Source: Gammaproteobacteria bacterium | GTDB lineage: Bacteria; Pseudomonadota; Gammaproteobacteria; Steroidobacterales; Steroidobacteraceae | Direction: 5' to 3' | Assembly (NCBI GenBank): GCA_005877705.1 | Contig: VBNY01000094.1 | Span: 1 to 5,315 of the forward strand | Length of the DNA stretch: 5,315 nucleotides | Shown here: positions 1 to 5,315 of the stretch, one piece after another | Layout of the letters: each line of letters opens with the position of its first letter | How positions within the stretch are numbered: the stretch's first letter is position 1 | Program-made: the position numbers and the translations under genes | The notes under the pieces: model-generated | Seen by the model: the letters and a program-made list of their open reading frames with translations, nothing else | What the model was told of the DNA's origin: nothing | Databases searched by the model: none

Positions 1-1
1 C

Positions 2-427
2 TGCGGCCGCTACGGCACGCTCTGGGGCCTGCGCATCATTCCGCTCGTATCGATGCCGGCCGCCGGCGCACTGCTGTTCGTAGCAGTCTATGCAGCAAAC
101 GCCTATTTCGCCGTTGCGGCCCTCGCGCTGTGCTATGCGTGCGTGGAGCTCAACGAAGGGCCGTATTGGGCCGCGGCCATGCACGTCGCGGGCGCAGACA
201 CGATGGCGGCGACCGGCGTGCTCAACACGGGCGGCAATGCGGGCGGCCTGATCGTAACGCCGATCGTTGCTTATCTGTCGGGCCATCACGCGTGGACCAC
301 CGCGTTTCTGACGGGCGTGGGGTTCGCTGCAGCGAGCGCCGCCGCGTGGCTGTTGATCGATCCAACCCGTCGCTTCAACAGCGCCGAGGCGTATCACACT
401 CCGATCTCAACCCATGTGGGAGCGTGA
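2..427 (+). CDS. MFS transporter, ACS (anion:cation symporter) type, C-terminal part, 5' truncated by window edge
   Basis: The frame is open from base 2 to a TGA at 425-427 and gives 141 residues; the N-terminal two thirds lie outside the window. The visible part holds about four hydrophobic segments. It includes the ACS-type stretch with GPYWAAAMHVAG followed by TGVLNTGGNAGGLIVTPIVA. In ACS carriers this corresponds to the late transmembrane helices, where a Gly/Asn-rich NxxGN-like helix lines the transport path. It ends in a short polar cytoplasmic tail. ACS members import organic anions such as sugar acids, hydroxyphenylacetate or phthalate by proton symport; which substrate applies here cannot be told. 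The ATG at 53 is internal, since coding continues upstream (CGRYGTLWGLRIIPLVS) to the window edge. The last 34 bp overlap the 3' end of the convergent exonuclease gene. Family call is firm, substrate unknown. Confidence 0.88.
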   Translation, partial: CGRYGTLWGLRIIPLVSMPAAGALLFVAVYAANAYFAVAALALCYACVELNEGPYWAAAMHVAGADTMAATGVLNTGGNAGGLIVTPIVAYLSGHHAWTTAFLTGVGFAAASAAAWLLIDPTRRFNSAEAYHTPISTHVGA

Positions 428-1185
428 TCGCTGGCACGTGGCTGGCCGCGCACCCAACGGTCGACGTCCGCGTCAAGAAGCCGGGGCGCCAGCTCCTTGC
501 TCAATAGCAGATGATCGATGCGCACGCCCGCATTGCGCGTCCAATGATTTCGGAAGTAATCCCAGAACGTGTAGATTCGCTCTTGAGGATGGCGCGCACG
601 CAGTGCGTCAGTCCATCCTTGCGCCAGCAACCGCCCGTACGCATCTCGCGTCGCGGGTTGCAACAGGGCGTCCTTCCGCCATGACTTCGGGTCGTAGACG
701 TCGAAGTCGGTCGGGACCACGTTGTAATCCCCCGCCAGTACGACTGGATGACCTGAGGCCATCAGCTGTTCCGCATGCCGGATCAGACGCTCGAACCACG
801 CCAGCTTGTAGTCGAACTTCGGACCCGGTTGTGGGTTACCGTTCGGCAAATACAGGCATCCGACCACGATGCCGTTGACGGCTGCCTCGAGGTAGCGGCT
901 GTGCGTATCGTCCGGATCTCCGGGCAAGCCGCGCCTGATCTCGGTTGGATCCGCGCCGCGGGCGAGAATCGCGACTCCGTTCCAGGAACGCTGGCCGTGC
1001 CAGACAGCGCCGTAGCCCGCGGCGCGAATCGCCAATAACGGGAAGTCAGCATCGGGCGCCTTGAGCTCCTGAAGACAGGCGACATCGGGCGCACTCTTCG
1101 CCAGCCAATCCAGTAACGCGGGCAGGCGGCTCGCGATTCCGTTGACATTGAACGTCGCGATCTTGATGCGCTGCGCGGCGCTCAT
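394..1185 (-). CDS. xthA: Exodeoxyribonuclease III / AP endonuclease (Xth family)
   Basis: This 263-residue protein matches the usual length of the ExoIII/APE1 endonuclease-exonuclease-phosphatase fold. The family cleaves DNA at abasic sites and removes blocked 3' ends during base excision repair in the cytoplasm, using a divalent metal. All the catalytic landmarks are visible: N13 in FNVNG, E40 in LQELK, Y112 in LYLPNG, D153 and N155 in GDYN, D224 in RIDH, and the terminal S252-D253-H254 (SDHAP). These correspond to E. coli N7, E34, Y109, D151/N153, D229 and H259, so the enzyme should be active. The ATG at 1185 is preceded by GAGGA (1196-1200 on the complement) at 10 nt. It lies 28 bp downstream of the MarR gene on the same strand, which suggests co-transcription. 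Genomes often carry more than one xth copy, so this may be the accessory, regulated one; that is inference. Confidence 0.95.
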   Translation of the reverse strand: MSAAQRIKIATFNVNGIASRLPALLDWLAKSAPDVACLQELKAPDADFPLLAIRAAGYGAVWHGQRSWNGVAILARGADPTEIRRGLPGDPDDTHSRYLEAAVNGIVVGCLYLPNGNPQPGPKFDYKLAWFERLIRHAEQLMASGHPVVLAGDYNVVPTDFDVYDPKSWRKDALLQPATRDAYGRLLAQGWTDALRARHPQERIYTFWDYFRNHWTRNAGVRIDHLLLSKELAPRLLDADVDRWVRGQPRASDHAPTWVEIGV

Positions 1186-1213
1186 GGCATTGCCATCCTC
1201 GCGGGCTGCAGGC

Positions 1214-1705
1214 CTAGTTGCGCTCGAGCCCGTGGCGCTGCGCGCGCGCCGGGCGCCTCGAGTGCCCCGATCGCAGCTTTCTGAGAATGCGCTCCAGCGC
1301 CCCGAGTTCGGCGCGCCCCAGCGTGAGAATCTCCGGCGGGGGCCTGCCGAACTCCTTCATCAGCTCGCTTTTCACCTTGACTCCCGCGGAGGTGAGGGTG
1401 ACCTCCTTGACCCTGCGATCGGTCGCGACCGGGCGTCGTTCGGCGAGCTTCGCGCGCTCGAGACGATCGATCATCCAGGTGACGTTGGAAGGATCGCAGG
1501 CCCACTCCTTGGCGAGCTCGCCGAGCGTGCGGCCTCGCTCGGCCGCGAGCGCCGCCAATGCGCGCGCATCGTTCGGGGTCAACCCCCGGTTCGCGAGGCA
1601 GCGGGCGCGCCGGGGCTCACTCGCGATCAAATAATCGAGCATCAATTGCCAGGCCCGCGCCGCGACCGCCGCCTTGCCGTTCGCCGATTTTGTGATGCGC
1701 GTCAT
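1214..1705 (-). CDS. MarR-family winged helix-turn-helix transcriptional regulator
   Basis: From the ATG at 1705 the protein has 163 residues, typical for MarR dimers. The DNA-binding region is clear. It runs from LGELAKEWACDPSNVTWMID (about residues 61-80, helix-turn-helix) through RLERAKLAERR to the wing RRPVATDRRVKEVTLT (about 90-105), with the conserved D96-x-R98 of the wing tip. Flanking helices (about 12-35 and 107-145) would form the dimer interface. Two cysteines, C36 and C70, could sense thiols, but neither sits in a clear OhrR-like sensing context near the N-terminus. A TTG at 1753 extends the frame by 16 residues and has AGGA 4 nt before it. I prefer the ATG because the family N-terminus fits it better, although it has only a weak GCGGA ahead. 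The gene probably represses itself and the divergent DsbA-like gene, and it leads into the exonuclease gene. The basic C-terminal tail (RRPARAQRHGLERN) is not part of the core fold. Confidence 0.92.
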   Translation of the reverse strand: MTRITKSANGKAAVAARAWQLMLDYLIASEPRRARCLANRGLTPNDARALAALAAERGRTLGELAKEWACDPSNVTWMIDRLERAKLAERRPVATDRRVKEVTLTSAGVKVKSELMKEFGRPPPEILTLGRAELGALERILRKLRSGHSRRPARAQRHGLERN

Positions 1706-1826
1706 ATTATCCGCAGATCGCACTGCAAGCGTGCGGCCGGCCAAGTGGTTCAAGCGTTCCTATATTTGAAGATATTAAATTATAGTATATTATGTCTACA
1801 CCCGGTGCAGGGGGCACAAGCGGGAT
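1706..1826. promoter_or_regulatory. Divergent promoter/operator region between marR and the DsbA-like gene
   Basis: This is the only long noncoding divergent gap in the window. Bases 1761-1793 contain three G and no C, against a GC-rich background. On the plus strand TTGAAG (1766-1771) and TATTAT (1788-1793) are 16 nt apart and could serve the DsbA-like gene; a GGGGG run at 1810-1814 lies 12 nt before its ATG. On the minus strand a perfect TATAAT (1779-1784 read on the complement) points at marR, but I see no good -35 for it. The pentamer ATATT recurs at 1762, 1772 and 1787, and ATAT..ATAT arms flank 1762-1775 as an imperfect palindrome, as expected for a MarR-type operator. Promoter location is well supported by the gene layout; individual boxes and the operator are inference. 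Confidence 0.6.
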
Positions 1827-2453
1827 ATGGGGTTGGATCTCATCGAACCGGTCAACGCCACCGATCACGTACTCGGTCCGGAGCAGGCCGAGGTGACGAT
1901 CGTCGAATACGGCGATTTCGAGTGCCGGCACAGCGGCCGCGCGGCGGCCAGCCTCAAGCTCGTGTTGGAGCGATTTGCCGAGCGGGTGCGCTTCGTGTTC
2001 CGCCACTCCCCGCGCGAGGATGCTCATCCTCATGCACTGCTCGCCGCAGAAGCGGCCGAATGCGCGGCCTCGCAGGGCAAGTTCTGGGCGATGCACGATC
2101 TCATGTTCGCGAATCAGCGCGATCTCGCGCTCCCTGAACTGCTGCGCTATGCGCAGCAGTTGGATCTCGATATGACCTTGTACACCCAGGAGATGGCCGA
2201 CCACGTCTATCTGCAAAGGGTGCGCGAGCAGATCGAGAAAGCACGCGCGAGTAACGTGCGCAGGACCCCGGCTTTCTTTGTCGATGGAACCCTCGTCAGT
2301 CTGTCCTTCGGAACTCAGGCGCTGATCGACGCGACGGAAGCCGCCTTCCGCGGACACGGTCTTGATGCGAATCGACCCGGGCCGACAGCGCTATCAGGCA
2401 CCGACCGTACTACTGCAACATCTACCCGCTTTACGAGACCCAGACCGCGCTGA
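1827..2453 (+). CDS. DsbA-like thioredoxin-fold protein with a CxxS active-site motif
   Basis: The 208-residue product follows the small cytoplasmic DsbA-like family (thioredoxin_4/DSBA type). It opens with DHVLGPEQAEVTIVEYGDFEC (about 13-33), then a helical insert with HPHALLAAEAAECAASQGKFWAMHDLMF (67-94). The cis-proline loop RRTPAFFVDG follows, with P148 as the likely cis-Pro. Normal relatives have CPYC or CPFC after YGDFE; here it is C33-R34-H35-S36, so the resolving cysteine is gone and only a monothiol remains. No signal peptide or membrane segment is present, so it should act in the cytoplasm, perhaps in glutathione-linked or isomerase-like chemistry instead of disulfide formation. The ATG at 1827 is the first start in frame after the promoter. 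The last 30 residues are rich in Thr, Arg and Pro and look unlike the family. The gene is divergent from marR and ends 6 bp before the convergent MFS gene. Confidence 0.85.
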   Translation: MGLDLIEPVNATDHVLGPEQAEVTIVEYGDFECRHSGRAAASLKLVLERFAERVRFVFRHSPREDAHPHALLAAEAAECAASQGKFWAMHDLMFANQRDLALPELLRYAQQLDLDMTLYTQEMADHVYLQRVREQIEKARASNVRRTPAFFVDGTLVSLSFGTQALIDATEAAFRGHGLDANRPGPTALSGTDRTTATSTRFTRPRPR

Positions 2454-2459
2454 GTTGGG

Positions 2460-3710
2460 TCATGAGGCCCGCACGAGCTCGTTCTCCGAGTGACGCCAGC
2501 CGAGCACGGCGACGCACACGCCGCAGACGGCCACGATAGGCAGTATGCCCGTGAGAACCTGCGACGGCGTGCGCCCGGCTCCGATCAGCACGGCAGCGAG
2601 TCCGGGGCCTACTATGGCTCCCACTCGACCGAGACTCACGGCGGCACCCGTCCCCGTGCCACGCACAGCCACTGGATACAACGCGCCTGAGGCGCCGTAG
2701 AGAATCACCTGGCCGGAGAGAATGGCGCCGCCGAGCAGCAGCGCGAGGCCAAACATCATCGCATTCCCGGCAATTGCATTAGCGAGGGTGAGGAGTACCA
2801 CGGGCAGCGCGACCGCGGTCACCGCAATGCCCGCTCGTCGCCAGGGCGAATCGAGGAGAATGCCGATCAGCAGCGCAACCCCTGCCCCGCCGCCGTTGAA
2901 TCCCACCTGGGCCAAGGCGGCTGCGGTCTTCGACAGCCCGCGGCCCTGCAACAGCAACGGCAGCCAGTTCAGCATGAGATGAAGAGTCAAGCCCAGCAGA
3001 AAGAAACCGATCCACAGCACCAGCGTGCCCCGCAGCCGCTCACCCTCGAAAAGATCGTGGATTAAGCTGTTACTGGTGCGCGTCGCATCCGGGTCCCGGC
3101 GAGTGCGCCGCAGCGCCGCTGACTCGGGCATGAGTCCCGCCATTGCCGCTGCGATCGCCAGCGGCACGACACCGCCGGACAGGAACACCCACCTCCAGTG
3201 TTCCACCGGCGACAACGCAACGATCAGACTCGCAACCGCCCCACCGAGCGGCATGCCGATATACGTCGTGGCAATGCTGGCATTGCGCGCGGAGGCGCGG
3301 CTGAGCTCGGTAGCTAGCACAATCAGGTTCGGCATCGCACCCCCGAGCCCAAATCCCGTGAGGACCCGCATCCAGGTGAGCGACTGCATGTTCCAGGCAA
3401 ACGAGGTGGCGAATGAGAACACCCCGAAGGCTGCGATCGATGCGACCAGCACGGTCTTGCGGCCCAGGCGATCCGCGAGCCGCCCGCCGACCAGAGCGCC
3501 CAGCATGAGCCCGACATTGCTGGCGCTGAAAAACAGCCCCAGCTGTCCGGCAACCGGATGCAACTCACGGCTGATTCCCACAGCCGCGACCCCGGCTGTC
3601 TGCACGTCGAATCCCTCGCACAGCGCAGCAAGGAAGCAAAACAGCATCGTCACCCACGATGTTCTCGACAACCGCTCAACGGTGTTCATGTGGCGCTCAG
3701 CGTCAGGCAC
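2460..3710 (-). CDS. MFS transporter, AAHS (aromatic acid:H+ symporter) family, MhpT-like
   Basis: This 12-helix carrier has 416 residues, the usual length. It resembles E. coli MhpT (3-(3-hydroxyphenyl)propionate importer) along much of its length. Shared features are CFLAALCEGFDVQTAGVAA in helix 1, with the E32-G-F-D35 variant of the AAHS DGxD motif, and motif A GGRLADRLGRKTVL (75-88). Also shared are VLTGFGLGGAMPNLI, a NWLPLLL segment in helix 7, and RGTGTGAAVSLGRVGAIVGP near the C-terminal end. It most likely imports an aromatic or other hydrophobic carboxylate by proton symport across the inner membrane; the exact substrate is not shown. The open frame begins with a GTG at 3710; an ATG at 3689 (409 residues) is an equally good start, and neither has a clear ribosome-binding site. 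It lies downstream of the FHS-like carrier on the same strand, separated by the Tat-gene remnant. Confidence 0.9.
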   Translation of the reverse strand: MPDAERHMNTVERLSRTSWVTMLFCFLAALCEGFDVQTAGVAAVGISRELHPVAGQLGLFFSASNVGLMLGALVGGRLADRLGRKTVLVASIAAFGVFSFATSFAWNMQSLTWMRVLTGFGLGGAMPNLIVLATELSRASARNASIATTYIGMPLGGAVASLIVALSPVEHWRWVFLSGGVVPLAIAAAMAGLMPESAALRRTRRDPDATRTSNSLIHDLFEGERLRGTLVLWIGFFLLGLTLHLMLNWLPLLLQGRGLSKTAAALAQVGFNGGGAGVALLIGILLDSPWRRAGIAVTAVALPVVLLTLANAIAGNAMMFGLALLLGGAILSGQVILYGASGALYPVAVRGTGTGAAVSLGRVGAIVGPGLAAVLIGAGRTPSQVLTGILPIVAVCGVCVAVLGWRHSENELVRAS

Positions 3711-3926
3711 GAGGGTGCGGCTCGCCTAATCCTTGTGCCCGAACGGTGAGGTCTGGCCTTCCAGCCAGGGATCCTTGGTGGCCGCTCGCAATGACGAGCA
3801 GCACATTGCCGCCCGGCTCCGCGCGCACCTGTCTGGAGGGCAATTCGGCCTCTGCGACCGTCTTTGAGGCAGTGGCCGCGGCAGTCAGTACGCCCGCGGA
3901 GCTTGAGAGAAGGATCGACGGTCCAT
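3703..3926 (-). pseudogene. Probable frameshifted gene remnant with a Tat signal peptide
   Basis: An ATG at 3926 has a good ribosome-binding site, AGGGTG (3932-3937 on the complement), and begins MDRRSF, the front of a twin-arginine signal (RRxFLK). This frame hits TGA after 13 codons. The other frame, from about 3907 to a TGA at 3703-3705, continues as SSSAGVLTAAATASKTVAEA. That is the hydrophobic h-region and an Ala-rich cleavage region of a Tat signal. A single-base loss within the TCTCAAGCTCC stretch (3898-3908) would explain the split, since restoring it gives FLKLS-like residues. The mature part is only about 45 residues and I do not recognise it, so the gene is probably also truncated. 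Starting 30 bp after the FHS-like stop, it sits as an operon member. It could instead be chance coding-like sequence or a sequencing error hiding a short exported protein. Confidence 0.42.
3769..3796. repeat. Possible copy of a dispersed GCTCGCAATGACG-type repeat
   Basis: The stretch ends in GCTCGCAATGACG (3784-3796) and begins GGAT (3769-3772). Many bacterial genomes carry dispersed intergenic elements of the form GGATTGCTTCG..GCTCGCAATGACG, and both ends agree while the middle does not. It lies between two same-strand genes, inside the presumed Tat-gene remnant. A single copy in the window cannot prove a repeat; this is a resemblance from memory. Confidence 0.25.
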
Positions 3927-3956
3927 GCCGGCACCCTGGTGGGTGGCGCAGGCGAA

Positions 3957-5249
3957 TCAGGCCGCATCGGGCCGCGCCAGGCTGGGCTTGCGTAACTGCC
4001 GATCGAACAGCAGCAGCGCCATGAGCAGCAGCGCCACGGGCAGCAGCGTCAGCATGAACGCCGTGCGCCCGTCAGTGGCACCGAACACGCGGCCGGTGAT
4101 GAACGAACCCAGCATGCCTCCGAGGGCCGAGAACACGACAATCAGTCCGGTCATTGGCGCGTGCTGCCTCAATGGCAGGGCGCTCAGCACCGTTGAGCAG
4201 ATCGTCGGGTATACGGGCGCCAGGAACAGTCCCACCAGCGGCAACGCGAACGCCGCCGCTGACAGCGACGACCATCCCGTCGCGTTGGCTATGCCCACCG
4301 CGCCACGAACCGACAGCAGCAGCAGCGCCGCCATGAACAGACAGCTGATCAACAGCGTGGGCCACCGGATGTAGCGCAGCAACAGGCTCGCGCCGAGCCG
4401 GCCCGCCGCGAGCGTCCCGGAATAGACGCCGGCAAGCTGCAGACTGATCGCGACCGGAAGATTGAGTACCTCGTTATTGAACGTAGGCAGCCACGTTTGC
4501 ACGGCTTGCTCGATCAGCACGTAGATGAACGCAGATGCCAGGAATGTGGCGACCAGTCCGTACCGCAGCAGGCTCCACATCCCCATCACGCTCGTCGATA
4601 GACGCTGGCTCGTCTGTGGTTCCGCGGCGCGCGTGCGGGACTCATCGAGGGGCACCAGGGTCCAGACCACCGCGGCGGCGCCTGCCAGTCCCGCCAGCAG
4701 CCAGTAAGTGTGCAGCCACACCGGGTCGGCAGGCCGGTCGCGGTTGACGAAGAAGCTGAACACCCAGGCGGTCGCCAACACGCCGCACATGAACAGTCCT
4801 TCGATCAGGCTGGTCACACTCGCATGTTCCTTCGGTCCCCGGGTCAGCAGCCCGATGGAGGAATAGACTGATACTTTGATCATGGCGAAGGTGACACCGA
4901 CCGCCACGAACAGGAAGCGCTCCGCGGTGAAGCTGGCCAGCAGCGGCATGCAGGCACACGCCGCAGCGACAGTCGCAAGCCCGATGATCATCGCCTTGCG
5001 ATAGCCCAATCGCGGCAGCCAGGACGCCACCAGCAGCGAGGTGACCGCGATCGGTAAGTCCTTACAGGCATCCAGCGTCGACGTCGCCGCCTTGTCGACG
5101 CCGAAGGTCAACATTGACTGCAGAATCACGGGGGCGACGCTGTTGAGCAGCATCGCGAACACCACATAGGTCAAACCCAGCGCCACAACCGGCAGGACAC
5201 GCCTCATCGGCGCCACCTTGGTTGGCGGGCGTGACAGCAGCCAGCTCAT
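3957..5249 (-). CDS. MFS transporter, FHS/FucP-like
   Basis: The product has 430 residues and about 12 hydrophobic segments. A degenerate motif A, WLPRLGYRKAMIIG (about 77-90), lies between helices 2 and 3, and a charged central loop follows VPLDESRTRAAEPQTSQR. The segment LVGLFLAPVYPTICSTVLSALP in the C-terminal half resembles the FPTIxS helix of fucose:H+ symporters (FucP), so a sugar or sugar-acid substrate is possible but unproven. The ATG at 5249 shares ATGA with the stop of the preceding open frame, a classic coupled start, and is used here. A second ATG at 5207 (416 residues) has AAGGTGG 5 nt upstream of GCGCCG-ATG and starts right before helix 1, so it is a serious alternative. The gene is followed 30 bp later by the Tat-gene remnant and then the MhpT-like carrier. 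I am sure of the superfamily and less sure of the FHS branch. Confidence 0.85.
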   Translation of the reverse strand: MSWLLSRPPTKVAPMRRVLPVVALGLTYVVFAMLLNSVAPVILQSMLTFGVDKAATSTLDACKDLPIAVTSLLVASWLPRLGYRKAMIIGLATVAAACACMPLLASFTAERFLFVAVGVTFAMIKVSVYSSIGLLTRGPKEHASVTSLIEGLFMCGVLATAWVFSFFVNRDRPADPVWLHTYWLLAGLAGAAAVVWTLVPLDESRTRAAEPQTSQRLSTSVMGMWSLLRYGLVATFLASAFIYVLIEQAVQTWLPTFNNEVLNLPVAISLQLAGVYSGTLAAGRLGASLLLRYIRWPTLLISCLFMAALLLLSVRGAVGIANATGWSSLSAAAFALPLVGLFLAPVYPTICSTVLSALPLRQHAPMTGLIVVFSALGGMLGSFITGRVFGATDGRTAFMLTLLPVALLLMALLLFDRQLRKPSLARPDAA

Positions 5250-5315
5250 CGCGGCACGTAAGCGAGATTGCCTCGAGGTACCCGGTTTGATCCTATGCCC
5301 GCGATCACGCCGAAG
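5246..5315 (-). CDS. C-terminal end of an unidentified upstream gene, cut by window edge
   Basis: Twenty-two codons are open from the window edge to a TGA at 5246-5248. They read like the end of a real protein (FGVIAGIGSN, later GNLAYVP and a final Arg). The stop overlaps the ATG of the FHS-like transporter as ATGA, which is the commonest coupled arrangement in bacterial operons. I do not recognise the family from so short a piece. If real, it is the gene transcribed just before the transporter and would be the best clue to its substrate. A second minus-strand frame, continuous with the transporter, is also open here but has no start codon. Confidence 0.45.
   Translation of the reverse strand, partial: FGVIAGIGSNRVPRGNLAYVPR

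Noticed and set aside
1142..2137. Long open plus-strand frame across marR and into the DsbA-like gene
   Set aside because: It is antisense to marR and out of frame with the DsbA-like gene; the translation is Arg/Ala/Pro-rich with no family features, as expected of a high-GC shadow frame.
1707..2357. Minus-strand open frame of 216 codons opposite the DsbA-like gene
   Set aside because: It mirrors the codons of a clear thioredoxin-fold gene and covers the AT-rich promoter; no recognizable domain.
2437..2461. Inverted repeat GACCCA / TGGGTC spanning the convergent stop codons, as a bidirectional terminator
   Set aside because: Only 6 bp of stem with a 13-nt loop and no T run on either side; too weak to call.
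3025..3729. Plus-strand open frame of 234 codons opposite the MhpT-like gene
   Set aside because: Antisense shadow of a well-supported 12-helix transporter; Ser/Arg/Pro-rich translation without motifs.
3753..3768. Small hairpin CTGGC-6 nt-GCCAG in the gap before the MhpT-like gene
   Set aside because: A five-base stem without a T tract; such hairpins occur by chance in GC-rich DNA.
2460..5249. The paired MFS genes as a new kind of two-component transporter
   Set aside because: Each encodes a full-length 12-helix carrier from a different MFS family; adjacency is ordinary for catabolic clusters.

Overview
The window is GC-rich, tightly packed bacterial DNA. It carries four complete genes plus one uncertain gene remnant, and a gene fragment at each edge. 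The base composition and the protein families (ACS, AAHS and FHS-like MFS carriers, a proteobacterial-style exonuclease III with an LQELK active-site segment, and a small DsbA-like protein) suggest a metabolically versatile beta- or gammaproteobacterium. That placement is an inference; no taxonomic marker gene is present.

Left part (2-1705): the C-terminal third of an ACS-type MFS transporter runs in from the left edge on the plus strand. It overlaps tail-to-tail with a minus-strand exonuclease III gene. Just upstream of that nuclease, 28 bp away on the same strand, lies a MarR-type regulator, so the two probably form a marR-xth operon.

Centre (1706-2453): a 121-bp divergent promoter region separates marR from a plus-strand DsbA/thioredoxin-fold protein. 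Its core, 1761-1793, is almost pure A/T and contains spaced ATATT repeats. The thioredoxin-fold protein has the family layout, but its redox motif is C-R-H-S instead of CPxC. Regulator, putative thiol protein and DNA-repair nuclease sharing one control region suggests, without proving it, a small redox or electrophile stress locus.

Right part (2460-5315): everything reads on the minus strand. In transcription order these are the last 22 codons of an unidentified gene, an FHS/FucP-like MFS transporter starting in an ATGA overlap with it, a probable broken Tat-exported protein gene (3703-3926), and an MhpT-like aromatic-acid MFS transporter. This looks like part of a catabolic uptake operon whose enzymes lie beyond the right edge. 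No RNA gene, CRISPR array, insertion sequence or prophage element was seen. I found no convincing new multi-gene system. The items most worth a second look are the CxxS DsbA-like protein with its divergent MarR, and the frameshifted Tat-signal remnant.
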